From Candidatus Intricatilinea gracilis (GTDB lineage: Bacteria; Pseudomonadota; Gammaproteobacteria; Burkholderiales; Burkholderiaceae_C): 64,000 nucleotides of DNA. Numbering within the stretch: the stretch's first letter is position 1; each line of letters starts with the position of its first letter. Both the position numbers and the translations under genes were made by a program. The notes under the pieces were generated by a model. It saw only the letters and a program-made list of their open reading frames with translations, did no database searches and was not told where the DNA came from. Location of the stretch: positions 124,001 to 188,000 of the forward strand of contig JADJDQ010000001.1 of NCBI GenBank assembly GCA_016702605.1, written 5' to 3'. Below are positions 17,634-26,285 of the stretch, piece by piece.

Positions 17634-18251
17634 ATGAAGACTCGTGAGTTCAACCCTGCCAGACTCGATCTGACCAAGCTGGCGCAGGCCGGCACAGCCA
17701 TCTCGGGCGAGCTCGATGTGTCCACACGCGAGCGACTGGCCCAGGTGCAGGATTCGTCCAGCACACCGGCCGAACGCAAGGTCAGCTGGACGGCACGCGC
17801 CGAACTGCGCAGCCAGCGCGGCGGCGCCAAACAGACCTGGCTGCATCTCGAGGTGCAGACCAGCCTGATGATGCAGTGCCAACGTTGCCTGGAACCAGTC
17901 GACCTTGCCGTCGACATTGCACCGTGGTTTCGCATCGTGGCCGACGAAGCCACTGCAGCAACACTCGATGCCGAACTCGAGGATGTCGACGTACTCGCCG
18001 CCGATGGACCGCTCGACCTGCTCACGTTGATCGAGGACGAGATCCTCCTGTCCTTGCCGGCCGTGCCCATGCACGAGGCCTGTCCACGTGTGATCCCCAT
18101 GACCTATGTGGCCGTTCCGCCAGGTTCGCCAGCGGCCTTGCCCGGCGTCTTCGATGCGGCCACAGGCACACAAACCGCCCCCGAAGATGAGCCGCCCGAG
18201 CACCCGTTTGCCGCGTTGGCAACCTTGAAACTGGTGCCACGCAAGAACTGA
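17634..18251 (+). CDS. yceD: YceD family protein (DUF177)
   Basis: Small conserved protein of the DUF177 family, linked in the literature to 23S rRNA accumulation. The ATG at 17634 gives 205 residues starting MKTREFNPARLDL; the longer open frame from 17574 would overlap the divergent yceF start. The zinc-ribbon-like segment MMQCQRCLEP is intact but the second half of the protein has few further cysteines. The end, HPFAALATLKLVP, is the typical family terminus. Located just upstream of rpmF, its standard partner, with a 114-bp spacer that contains the rpmF promoter candidate. Confidence 0.88.
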   Translation: MKTREFNPARLDLTKLAQAGTAISGELDVSTRERLAQVQDSSSTPAERKVSWTARAELRSQRGGAKQTWLHLEVQTSLMMQCQRCLEPVDLAVDIAPWFRIVADEATAATLDAELEDVDVLAADGPLDLLTLIEDEILLSLPAVPMHEACPRVIPMTYVAVPPGSPAALPGVFDAATGTQTAPEDEPPEHPFAALATLKLVPRKN

Positions 18252-18319
18252 CACGGCGACGCCTGAAAGTGATGCAACTACGCGTTTCGCCGTGACCGCT
18301 GGTGCTGGCTCGAGCGCGA

Positions 18320-18328
18320 TGCTAGACT
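18320..18328 (+). promoter_or_regulatory. Candidate extended -10 promoter for rpmF
   Basis: TGCTAGACT is an extended -10 element (TGn plus TAGACT, four of six matches to TATAAT) placed about 37 bp before the rpmF ATG. The expected -35 position (18300-18305) is weak, which fits dependence on the extended -10. A strong AGGAG ribosome-binding site follows, 7 bp before the ATG. Confidence 0.4.
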
Positions 18329-18365
18329 AGCGGGCTTTCCAGCCATCAGACCCCAGGAGTCCCTC

Positions 18366-18548
18366 ATGGCCGTCCAGCAAAACAAGAAGTCACCCTCAAA
18401 GCGTGGCATGCATCGTTCACACAACGCTGTTGCCGCGCCCGGTACGGGTATCGAGCCCACCACGGGCGAGGTGCATCTGCGCCATCACATCAGCCCGACC
18501 GGTTTCTACCGTGGGCGCAAGGTGTTCAAGACCAAGGCAGACGCCTGA
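18366..18548 (+). CDS. rpmF: 50S ribosomal protein L32
   Basis: A 60-residue basic ribosomal protein starting MAVQQNKKSPSKRGMHRSH, the conserved L32 N-terminus, and containing HLRHHISPTGFYRGRKV. It lacks the zinc-binding cysteines found in some L32 types, which is normal for this lineage. The AGGAG ribosome-binding site is well placed. Order yceD-rpmF-plsX is standard for the beta- and gammaproteobacteria. After the stop, 202 bp precede plsX; no gene was seen there. Confidence 0.97.
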   Translation: MAVQQNKKSPSKRGMHRSHNAVAAPGTGIEPTTGEVHLRHHISPTGFYRGRKVFKTKADA

Positions 18549-18750
18549 AGCTGCGCAGCGCGCCCGCGACCAAGGTGCGCCTGTCGCCAGTTGATGCCGC
18601 AGATCTGGTTGACGCCTGCGCGTCGGCCACGTCCGGTCACCACCGGACAACAGTCAGATCGACCCGCCACACACCGGCACGTCGACGACCCGAGGGTCCG
18701 TCAGGCGAAGGCCGGCTGCGTGTGCATAGCCCCTTGACGGATACCGTGCA

Positions 18751-19836
18751 ATGACGGACACCCAGCGCCCGATGCGCATCTCCGTCGACTGCATGGGCGG
18801 CGATCATGGCCCGAGCGTCACGCTGCCGGCGTGCCAGGCATTTCTCGCACGGCATCCGGCCGCCCAGCTTCTGCTGGTGGGGCAACCCGAGGCTTTGGCA
18901 CGTGCTGCCGACTGGCCACGCTGCCGCATTGTTGCGGCCAGCGAAGTTGTCGAGATGGACGACCCGATCGAGATCGCCCTGCGTCGCAAGCGTGATTCGT
19001 CGATGCGTATCGCCCTGCATCAGGTCAAGCCCGATGCCGGTGGTGTTGCAGCAGCAGATGCATGTGTGTCCGCGGGCAACACCGGCGCCTTGATGGCGCT
19101 CGCGCGCTACATCCTCAAGACGATCGACGGCATCGACAGGCCGGCGATTGCCTCGGGCTTGCCCAACGCCCATGACACCACCACCACGGTGCTCGACCTG
19201 GGCGCCAACGTCGACTGCAGTGCCGAACATCTGGTGCAGTTCGCGGTGATGGGCAGCGCGCTGGCCAGCACGGTGTTCGACAAGGCCGATCCCACGGTCG
19301 GCCTGCTCAACATCGGCGAAGAGGCCATCAAGGGCAGCGACACGATCAAGCGCGCCGGCGAACTGCTGCGTGCCGCGGCGGCGGCCGGACAGATCAACTT
19401 CTACGGCAACGTCGAAGGCAACGACATTTTCAAGGGCACGACCGACGTCGTCGTCTGTGATGGCTTTGTCGGCAACGTCATGCTCAAGACCACCGAAGGT
19501 CTGGCCAGCATGCTGTCGAACTTCATCAAGCAGGAGTTCACGCGCACGCCCTACGCCAAGCTGGCTGCGCTGATCGCCCTGCCGGTGCTCAAGCACTTCA
19601 AGAAGCGCGCCGACCACCGCCGTTACAACGGTGCGGCGCTGCTGGGTCTGCGAGGCCTGGTGTTCAAGAGCCACGGTTCGGCCGACGCGTATGCTTTCGA
19701 GCAGGCACTGAACCGCGCTTATGATGCCGCCGCTCACGGTCTGCTCGACCGTGTGCACGACCGCATCAGCGCCACGCTGAGTGCGCTGCCGACCGCGGCT
19801 GTTGCCGCACCTGCCCCGGCCACCACAGCTGCATGA
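18751..19836 (+). CDS. plsX: Phosphate acyltransferase PlsX
   Basis: Makes acyl-phosphate from acyl-ACP for phospholipid synthesis, at the inner face of the membrane. The 361-residue protein has the family start RISVDCMGGDHGPSVTLPA, then GNTGALMALARYILKTI, VGLLNIGEEAIKG, and NFYGNVEGNDIFKG, ending in an Ala/Pro-rich tail. An ATG seven codons in (MRISVDCM) is an alternative start. First gene of the plsX-fabH-fabD-fabG-acpP-fabF run; its stop overlaps the fabH start by 4 bp (ATGA). Confidence 0.95.
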   Translation: MTDTQRPMRISVDCMGGDHGPSVTLPACQAFLARHPAAQLLLVGQPEALARAADWPRCRIVAASEVVEMDDPIEIALRRKRDSSMRIALHQVKPDAGGVAAADACVSAGNTGALMALARYILKTIDGIDRPAIASGLPNAHDTTTTVLDLGANVDCSAEHLVQFAVMGSALASTVFDKADPTVGLLNIGEEAIKGSDTIKRAGELLRAAAAAGQINFYGNVEGNDIFKGTTDVVVCDGFVGNVMLKTTEGLASMLSNFIKQEFTRTPYAKLAALIALPVLKHFKKRADHRRYNGAALLGLRGLVFKSHGSADAYAFEQALNRAYDAAAHGLLDRVHDRISATLSALPTAAVAAPAPATTAA

Positions 19837-20825
19837 CTTCCACCGACAAGATCTACAGCCGCCTTGCCGGCACCGGCAGCGCTCTGCCTCCCCTGCGGCT
19901 GACCAATGCCGATCTGGTGGCGCGCCTGGCCGAACGTGGCGTCGAATCGTCCGATGACTGGATCGTCGAACGCACCGGCATCCGCGCACGCCATTTCGTG
20001 GCGCCCGGCGTCAACAGCAGCGACCTGGCCACCGGAGCGGCGCGCCATGCGATGGAAGCCGCTGGTGTCGGGCCGCAGGACATCGACCTCGTCATCGTCG
20101 CCACGTCGACGCCGGACATGGTCTTCCCGTCGACCGCCTGCATCGTGCAGCGCAAGCTGGGCATCACCCACGGCGCACCGGCGTTCGACGTGCAAGCCGT
20201 GTGTTCGGGTTTCATCTACGCGATGACCATTGCCGACGCCATGGTGCGCGCCGGCACGGCCCGTCATGCGCTGGTGATCGGCGCCGAGGTGTTCTCGCGC
20301 ATCCTCGACTTCGACGACCGCGGCACCTGCGTGTTGTTCGGTGACGGCGCCGGTGCGGTCGTGCTGTCGGCCTCACCCACACCCGGCATCCTGGCCACCG
20401 ACATACATGCCGACGGCAGCCATGTCGACATCCTGTGTGTGCCGGGCACCGTGTCGGGCGGACAGATCCTGGGCGACCCGCTGCTCAAGATGGACGGCCA
20501 GGCCGTCTTCAAGCTTGCCGTGGGTGTGCTCGAAGACACAGCGCGCGCCTCGCTGGCCAAGGCCGGGCGGGTCGCCGCCGACATCGACTGGCTGATCCCG
20601 CATCAGGCCAACATCCGCATCATGCAAAGCACGGCGCGCAAGCTCAAGCTGCCGATGGACAAGGTCATCGTCACGGTCGACAGCCACGGCAACACCTCGG
20701 CGGCCTCCATCCCGCTGGCGCTCGACGTCGGCGTGCGCAGCGGCAAGATCCAGCGCGGCCAGACGTTGATGCTCGAAGGTGTCGGCGGCGGTTTCACCTG
20801 GGGCTCGGTGCTGCTCGACTACTGA
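19833..20825 (+). CDS. fabH: 3-oxoacyl-ACP synthase III
   Basis: Initiates type II fatty-acid synthesis by condensing acetyl-CoA with malonyl-ACP. The 330-residue thiolase-fold protein has its catalytic triad at Cys124 (VQAVCSGF), His257 (LIPHQANIR) and Asn287 (SHGNTSAAS). The terminal GGGFTWGSVLLDY is the usual FabH end. Translationally coupled to plsX by an ATGA overlap. A 118-bp gap follows before fabD. Confidence 0.96.
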   Translation: MTSTDKIYSRLAGTGSALPPLRLTNADLVARLAERGVESSDDWIVERTGIRARHFVAPGVNSSDLATGAARHAMEAAGVGPQDIDLVIVATSTPDMVFPSTACIVQRKLGITHGAPAFDVQAVCSGFIYAMTIADAMVRAGTARHALVIGAEVFSRILDFDDRGTCVLFGDGAGAVVLSASPTPGILATDIHADGSHVDILCVPGTVSGGQILGDPLLKMDGQAVFKLAVGVLEDTARASLAKAGRVAADIDWLIPHQANIRIMQSTARKLKLPMDKVIVTVDSHGNTSAASIPLALDVGVRSGKIQRGQTLMLEGVGGGFTWGSVLLDY

Positions 20826-20943
20826 GCCGCCACACCGGCAGCAGCAAGTCCATGGGTGCATCGTGTCGGTCGCCCGTCGGGAGTCATGCCTTCGTTCCGA
20901 CACCTCAGCGCCGGCCAACTTTCATCGTCAGACCCCAACGATC

Positions 20944-21882
20944 ATGAGCAACTTCGCTTTCGTCTTTCCCGGCCAGGGCTCGCAGTCGGTCGGCATGCTG
21001 AACGCCTGGGGCGACCACCCGGCCGTGCGCGCCACGCTCGAGGAAGCCAGCGCCGCGCTGGGTGAAGACCTGGCCGCGCTGATCGCCACCGGCCCCAAGG
21101 AAACACTCGAACTCACCACCAACACCCAGCCGGTGATGCTCGCCGCAGGCATTGCCAACTACCGCGCCTGGCTGGCCGAAGGGGGCCCGACGCCGATCGC
21201 ACTGGCCGGCCATTCGCTCGGTGAATACAGCGCCCTGGTGGCCGCTGGCGTGTTGAGCCTGGCCGATGCGCTGCCGCTGGTGCGCCTACGCGCCCGCTTC
21301 ATGCAGGAAGCCGTGCCGGTGGGCACCGGTGCCATGGCCGCCATCCTGGGCCTGGACGCCGCCAAGGTACGCGAGATCTGTGCCGATGCCGCCGCGCAGA
21401 GCGGCGAAGTGGTCGAGGCCGCCAACTTCAACGATCCGAAACAGGTCGTCATTTCCGGCAGCAAGGCCGGCGTCGACAAGGGCTGCGAGATGCTCAAGGC
21501 CGCCGGCGCCAAACGTGCGCTGCCGCTGGCCGTGTCGGCACCGTTCCACTGCAGCCTGATGAAGCCCGCGGCCGAGCGCCTGCGCGAGCAGCTCGAAGCC
21601 GTCACCTTCCACACGCCGCAGATCGCCGTGGTGAACAACATCGACGTGGCGGTGCAAACCGAGCCCGCCGCCATCCGCGATGCGTTGTACCGCCAGGCCT
21701 TCGGCCCGGTGCGCTGGGTCGAACTGATCCAGGCGCTCAAGGCGCGTGGAGTGACGAGCGTCATCGAATGTGGCCCTGGCAAGGTGCTGGCCGGCATGGT
21801 CAAACGTATCGACGGCGAGCTCACGAGTGCCTCCGTGCTCGACCCGGCGTCGATGGCCGAAGCCCGCGCCCTGCTGGCCTGA
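20944..21882 (+). CDS. fabD: Malonyl-CoA:ACP transacylase
   Basis: Transfers malonyl from CoA to ACP to supply the fatty-acid elongation cycle. The ATG at 20944 gives 312 residues starting MSNFAFVFPGQGSQSVGM; the open frame upstream to 20779 overlaps fabH and was discarded. The nucleophile is Ser91 in GHSLGEYSALV and the catalytic histidine is His202 in SAPFHCSLM. VIECGPGKVLAGMVKRI is the normal C-terminal motif. Confidence 0.96.
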   Translation: MSNFAFVFPGQGSQSVGMLNAWGDHPAVRATLEEASAALGEDLAALIATGPKETLELTTNTQPVMLAAGIANYRAWLAEGGPTPIALAGHSLGEYSALVAAGVLSLADALPLVRLRARFMQEAVPVGTGAMAAILGLDAAKVREICADAAAQSGEVVEAANFNDPKQVVISGSKAGVDKGCEMLKAAGAKRALPLAVSAPFHCSLMKPAAERLREQLEAVTFHTPQIAVVNNIDVAVQTEPAAIRDALYRQAFGPVRWVELIQALKARGVTSVIECGPGKVLAGMVKRIDGELTSASVLDPASMAEARALLA

Positions 21883-21971
21883 TCCGGCAGACCGCCCCCC
21901 CACGCTGCGCCACGATTTCCGCCCATCCCCTGCGCCCTGATTATCCTTCGCCCGACCTCTTGACCATCGCC

Positions 21972-22730
21972 ATGAGCACAGCCCCCGCAGCCGATTCCAC
22001 CGACCGCCAGATCGCCCTGGTCACCGGCGCCAGCCGCGGCATAGGCCGCGCCATCGCCATGCTGCTGGCACAACGCGGCTTTGTGGTCATCGGCACGGCC
22101 ACCTCGACCTCGGGTGCTGCGGCGATCGCCGACGCCCTGGCCGAACATGGTGGCACCGGCATTGCACTCGACGTGACCGACGGCGCCGCACTCGACGCGG
22201 CCATCACCGACATCGTCAAGACCCGCGGCGGCCTGCATGTGCTGGTCAACAACGCCGGCATCACGCGCGACATGTTGTCGATGCGCATGAAGGACGACGA
22301 GTGGGATGCGGTGATCGACACCAACCTCAAGGCCGTGTTTCGCGCCAGCCGCGCTGCCATCAAGCCCATGATGAAGCAGCGCTATGGACGGATCATCAAC
22401 ATCACCTCGGTGGTCGGCTCGGCTGGCAATGCCGGCCAGGCCAACTACTGCGCCGCCAAGGCGGGTGTAGCCGGCATGACGCGCTCGCTGGCGCGTGAGC
22501 TCGGTAGCCGCAACATCACGGTCAACTGCGTGGCACCCGGCTTCATCGCCACCGACATGACGGACGGTCTGCCCGAAGCCCAGAAGGCCGCGCTGATGGC
22601 GCAGATCCCGCTCGGTCGCCTGGGCTCACCGGCAGACATCGCCGAGGCCGTGACCTTTCTGGCCAGCCCCGCCGCCGGCTACATCACGGGAAGCGAACTG
22701 CACGTGAACGGCGGCATGTTCATGAATTGA
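21972..22730 (+). CDS. fabG: 3-oxoacyl-ACP reductase
   Basis: NADPH-dependent ketoreductase of the fatty-acid elongation cycle, 252 residues from the ATG at 21972. Classical SDR motifs are present: TGASRGIG (18-25), NNAG, and the Ser146-Tyr159-Lys163 catalytic set (ITSVVGSAGN, NYCAAKAG). The end HVNGGMFMN is typical of FabG. Followed immediately after the stop by a small GAGCC/GGCTC tetraloop hairpin (22732-22745) and then a 138-bp spacer before acpP. Confidence 0.96.
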   Translation: MSTAPAADSTDRQIALVTGASRGIGRAIAMLLAQRGFVVIGTATSTSGAAAIADALAEHGGTGIALDVTDGAALDAAITDIVKTRGGLHVLVNNAGITRDMLSMRMKDDEWDAVIDTNLKAVFRASRAAIKPMMKQRYGRIINITSVVGSAGNAGQANYCAAKAGVAGMTRSLARELGSRNITVNCVAPGFIATDMTDGLPEAQKAALMAQIPLGRLGSPADIAEAVTFLASPAAGYITGSELHVNGGMFMN

Positions 22731-22821
22731 CGAGCCCTCGGGCTCATCGAACCAGCGAGCGTCGCGCCAGCCCTGCGGCGGCGCTCCAGGTACAGACCGG
22801 TAACACTGTTGCCGGACACCG

Positions 22822-22827
22822 TAGAAT
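22822..22827 (+). promoter_or_regulatory. Candidate -10 box of an acpP promoter
   Basis: TAGAAT (five of six matches to TATAAT) lies 42 bp before the acpP ATG; the -35 position is poor. A separate acpP promoter inside the fab operon is known in other proteobacteria, and the small hairpin right after fabG also suggests a transcript boundary here. Based on hexamer match and placement only. Confidence 0.4.
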
Positions 22828-22868
22828 CGCAGGCTGTTTTTTGCACCACCCCCTCCCGGAGGAGAGTC

Positions 22869-23108
22869 ATGAGCGATATCGAAACCCGCGTCAAGAAAAT
22901 CATTGCCGAACAGCTCGGCGTGGCCGAAGCTGAAGTCACCAACGAGAAGGCTTTCGTGGCCGATCTCGGCGCTGATTCTCTGGACACGGTCGAACTCGTG
23001 ATGGCACTCGAAGACGAGTTCGGCATCGAGATCCCCGACGAAGAAGCCGAGAAGATCACCACCGTGCAGCTCGCGATCGACTACGCGTCGTCGCACGTCA
23101 AGAGTTGA
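22869..23108 (+). CDS. acpP: Acyl carrier protein
   Basis: Acidic 79-residue carrier for growing acyl chains. The phosphopantetheine attachment site is Ser37 in LGADSLDTVELVMALE, a near-invariant ACP motif. The ATG at 22869 follows a strong GGAGGAG ribosome-binding site, in keeping with high expression. The holo-ACP synthase that modifies it (acpS) is in this window at 36895. Confidence 0.98.
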   Translation: MSDIETRVKKIIAEQLGVAEAEVTNEKAFVADLGADSLDTVELVMALEDEFGIEIPDEEAEKITTVQLAIDYASSHVKS

Positions 23109-23148
23109 TCTCGACGGCAGCCCGCAGCGACACCGGAAGCCTGATCAC

Positions 23149-24393
23149 ATGACACGCCGCCGCATCGTCGTCACCGGACTGGGACTCGTCACACCGGTGG
23201 GCAACACCGTCGACGAATCCTGGAGCAACCTGCTCGCTGGCCGCTCCGGCATCGCCAGCCTGCAGCGCTTCGACCCCGCCAACCTCAGCGTGCGCTTCGC
23301 CGGTGAGGTCAAGGGGTTCAAGATCGATGACTACATCCCCGCCAAAGACGCCCGCCACATGGACGCCTTCATCCACTTCGGCATCGCCGCGGCCCTGCAG
23401 GCCGTACGCGACGCCGGATTGCCTGAAGGTGCGGCCCTGACCGAGGAGCAGTCCGAACGCATCGGCGTGATGGTCGGCTCCGGCATCGGCGGCCTGCCGC
23501 TGATCGAAGAGACACACATCGAATACACCGCACGCGGGGCACGGCGCATCTCGCCGTTCTTCGTGCCGGCGTCGATCATCAACATGATCTCGGGTCATGT
23601 GTCGATCCTGTGTGGCTACAAGGGCCCCAACCTGGCCATGGTGACGGCCTGCACCACCGGGCTGCACAGCATCGGTGTGGCAGCTCGCCTGATCGACTGC
23701 GGTGATGCCGACGTCATGATCGCCGGCGGCGCCGAGTCGACCATCTCGCCGCTGGGCATCGGTGGATTCGCCGCGGCCCGTGCGCTGTCGACGCGCAACG
23801 ACGACCCGGCGGCCGCATCGCGCCCCTGGGACAAGGACCGCGACGGCTTCGTGCTGGGTGAAGGTGGTGGCGTGATGGTGCTCGAAGAGTACGAACATGC
23901 CAAGAAGCGTGGCGCCAGGATCTATGCCGAGCTCACGGGCTTTGGCATGAGCGGCGACGCGTACCACATGACCGCGCCCAACGTCGACGGCCCCAAGCGC
24001 TCGATGCTGAACGCATTGCGCAACGCCGGCGTCAATGCCGACGCGGTGCATTACGTCAACGCACACGGCACTTCCACACCACTGGGCGACATCAACGAGA
24101 CCAACGCAATCAAGCTGGCTTTCGGTGATGCCGCCAAGAAGCTGGTGGTGAACTCGACCAAGTCGATGACCGGCCACCTGCTAGGTGGCGCAGGCGGCAT
24201 CGAATCGGTGTTCACCGTGCTGGCCGTGCACCATCAGATCTCGCCGCCGACGATCAATCTTCAGACGCCCGACCCCGAATGTGATCTCGACTACTGCGCC
24301 AACACGGCGCGCGAGATGCGCATCGACGTGGCGGTGAAGAACAACTTCGGCTTCGGCGGCACCAACGGCACGTTGGTGTTCCAACGCTTCTGA
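23149..24393 (+). CDS. fabF: 3-oxoacyl-ACP synthase II
   Basis: Elongating ketoacyl-ACP synthase of 414 residues. The Cys-His-His catalytic triad is Cys168 (VTACTTGLHS), His306 (VNAHGTSTPLGD) and His343 (MTGHLLGGAGG), and the NNFGFGGTNGTLVF C-terminus is intact. Directly follows acpP by 40 bp, completing the fab operon. FabF rather than FabB is indicated by its length and the acpP linkage. Confidence 0.96.
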   Translation: MTRRRIVVTGLGLVTPVGNTVDESWSNLLAGRSGIASLQRFDPANLSVRFAGEVKGFKIDDYIPAKDARHMDAFIHFGIAAALQAVRDAGLPEGAALTEEQSERIGVMVGSGIGGLPLIEETHIEYTARGARRISPFFVPASIINMISGHVSILCGYKGPNLAMVTACTTGLHSIGVAARLIDCGDADVMIAGGAESTISPLGIGGFAAARALSTRNDDPAAASRPWDKDRDGFVLGEGGGVMVLEEYEHAKKRGARIYAELTGFGMSGDAYHMTAPNVDGPKRSMLNALRNAGVNADAVHYVNAHGTSTPLGDINETNAIKLAFGDAAKKLVVNSTKSMTGHLLGGAGGIESVFTVLAVHHQISPPTINLQTPDPECDLDYCANTAREMRIDVAVKNNFGFGGTNGTLVFQRF

Positions 24394-24440
24394 TCGATCC
24401 GGCCTGACCGGGCGCACGGGGCGGATGGTCTGCGCACACC

Positions 24441-24977
24441 ATGCGCAACAGTGCCCCGGCCCTGACCGTCGAGCTCGGGCCAAACCGGCTGTTCGCCCTG
24501 GCGGCCTGGTTGCTGCCGGGCGTCGCGATCGCGGCGCTCGCAGCCTGGCTCTGGGTTCATGTCGACCACGACGGCAGTGGGCGCCTGGGCATCGTCTCCC
24601 TCAGCGCGTCGGCCCTGGGCGTGATCACGCTGCTGGCAGCCAGGCACACCTTGTCGATTGGACGCCGCCCGGGGCGGATCGACACCGAGTCGCCACACTG
24701 CTGGCAAGCCACCCCCCTCAACTGCGACCGCCAGACCTGGGGTCTGGTGCGCCAACCCGACGCCAGCCGCCTGGCCTGCCAGGTGGCCGTGCGCCTGGAC
24801 ACAGGTGGCTGGCTGCTGCTACACCTTCGCGCCCTGCCTGTCCTGCAGGGCGACACCTCGCAGGCCTGGACCTGCTGGCTCGCACTGGCGCAACACCAGC
24901 TGCCCTGTGACTGGCACAGCCTGCGTTGCGCGCTATATTCGACTCGCCCGCCATCACCACCCCTCAATGATCGTTGA
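24441..24977 (+). CDS. Small membrane protein of unknown function upstream of rpoE
   Basis: A 178-residue protein not recognised by family. The N-terminal third holds two hydrophobic segments (AAWLLPGVAIAALAAWLW and IVSLSASALGVITLLAA), followed by a cytoplasmic-looking tail with many Trp, Cys and Gln residues (SLRCALYS near the end). Its 3' end overlaps the rpoE start by 11 bp, so it is probably co-translated with rpoE. A similarly placed, poorly conserved two-TM protein is common between fabF and rpoE in Burkholderiales. A YgfX/CptA-like fold is a guess only. Confidence 0.65.
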   Translation: MRNSAPALTVELGPNRLFALAAWLLPGVAIAALAAWLWVHVDHDGSGRLGIVSLSASALGVITLLAARHTLSIGRRPGRIDTESPHCWQATPLNCDRQTWGLVRQPDASRLACQVAVRLDTGGWLLLHLRALPVLQGDTSQAWTCWLALAQHQLPCDWHSLRCALYSTRPPSPPLNDR

Positions 24978-25572
24978 CGTCGACGCCGCCCTGCTGGAGC
25001 GCGCCCAAGCCGGCGACGTGCGGGCTTTCGAGATGCTGGTGGTGAAATATCAGCGTCGCATCGAACGCCTGATCTCTCGCATGGTGCGCGACGTCGATCT
25101 GGTACCCGACATCGCCCAGGAAACCTTCATCCGCGCCTACAAGGCACTGCCGCAGTTCCGCGGCGAGAGTGCGTTCTACACCTGGCTCTATCGCATTGCG
25201 GTCAACACGGCCAAGAAGACCCTCGGCGATCTTCAGCGCGACCCGGTGATCACCGAGTCGGCACTCGCGGCCCGTAACGATGCCGACGAAACTTCTGCAC
25301 CTGAAGTCGAACAAAGCAATGGCGAGACACCCGAGGCCATCCTGGCCAGCCGTGAAATTGCCCGCACCGTGAACACCGCCATCGATGCCCTGCCCGACGA
25401 CCTGCGCCAAGCCATCCTGCTGCGCGAGATCGAAGGCCTCAGCTATGAGGACATCGCCACGGCGATGTCGTGTCCCATCGGCACGGTCAGATCCCGCATC
25501 TTTCGTGCTCGCGAGGCGATCGCCCAACGCCTGCGCCCTTTGCTCGACACCACCAAGGGCCAGCGCTGGTAA
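24967..25572 (+). CDS. rpoE: ECF sigma factor RpoE (sigma-E/AlgU type)
   Basis: Extracytoplasmic-function sigma factor of 201 residues controlling envelope stress genes. Region 2 is VKYQRRIERLISRMVRDVDLVPDIAQETFIRAYKALPQF in overview, with the Asp-Ala-Gln-Glu-like core at PDIAQETF. Region 4 has LREIEGLSYEDIATAMSCPIGTVRSRI, a standard helix-turn-helix. The ATG at 24967 was chosen because it gives the classic N-terminus; longer open frame from 24658 overlaps the preceding gene. Followed by its anti-sigma factor rseA, rseB and mucD. Confidence 0.95.
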   Translation: MIVDVDAALLERAQAGDVRAFEMLVVKYQRRIERLISRMVRDVDLVPDIAQETFIRAYKALPQFRGESAFYTWLYRIAVNTAKKTLGDLQRDPVITESALAARNDADETSAPEVEQSNGETPEAILASREIARTVNTAIDALPDDLRQAILLREIEGLSYEDIATAMSCPIGTVRSRIFRAREAIAQRLRPLLDTTKGQRW

Positions 25573-25598
25573 GCCCGGTTGCACATGGAGAGTTCGTC

Positions 25599-26285
25599 AT
25601 GACCCCTGCCGACGCCAACGCCCCGCCAGACGCCGAAGAACTCTCGGCCCTGTGTGACGGCGAGGCCGCTGCCGACCACACCGGCCAACTGCTACGACAG
25701 TGGTCGACCGACCCGGCCATGCGCCAGCGTTGGCACGACTACGCGCTGGTTGGTGATGTGTTGCGCTCGAGCGACCTCGCCGCCCATTGCCAGGCCGATG
25801 GCGACTTCGTCGCGCGTTTGCGCCAGCGTATGGACGCCGAAGGCCTGCTCGACGCCGCGTCGACCCACGTGCCAGCAGACGCGGACGCGTCGGCGCAACC
25901 AGCTGAGTCCAGCCAACGGCATGCGCAAGGTGTCGCATCCGGACAGCAGCACGCCAGCCCGGCGCCGGCCATCGATCTGGCCGCGGCGCGGGCCCGCCGC
26001 AACAAACGCTTGCGGCGCTGGTCGGCGCCCGTCGGCATCGCCGCCGGCGTGGTGCTGGTGGCGGGTGTCGTGCTCACCGGCCGTGCGCCGGACCAGGCCG
26101 ACAGCCCGTCGGTGGCGGCCGGCAGCCTCGACACCCAGGTGCGGGTGATCGACCGCAATGCCCGCCACGATCCACGCTTCGACGCGTACCTGGCGGCGCA
26201 CAAGCAGTTCCAGCCGGCGGTGGTGCTGGCGCCAAGCTCCGGTCTGTTGCGCAACGCGACGTACGACGTCAGCGCCGAACGATGA
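25599..26285 (+). CDS. rseA: Sigma-E negative regulatory protein RseA (anti-sigma factor)
   Basis: Single-pass inner-membrane anti-sigma factor holding RpoE inactive until cleaved under envelope stress. From the ATG at 25599 (after GGAGAG) it is 228 residues. The N-terminal cytoplasmic domain begins with EELSALCDGEAAADHTGQLL and WHDYALVGDVLRS, the RseA sigma-binding pattern. One membrane helix (GIAAGVVLVAGVVLTG, about residues 147-162) is followed by a short periplasmic tail that should contact RseB. An Ala/Ser/Gln-rich linker separates the sigma-binding domain from the helix. Overlaps rseB by 4 bp. Confidence 0.9.
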   Translation: MTPADANAPPDAEELSALCDGEAAADHTGQLLRQWSTDPAMRQRWHDYALVGDVLRSSDLAAHCQADGDFVARLRQRMDAEGLLDAASTHVPADADASAQPAESSQRHAQGVASGQQHASPAPAIDLAAARARRNKRLRRWSAPVGIAAGVVLVAGVVLTGRAPDQADSPSVAAGSLDTQVRVIDRNARHDPRFDAYLAAHKQFQPAVVLAPSSGLLRNATYDVSAER

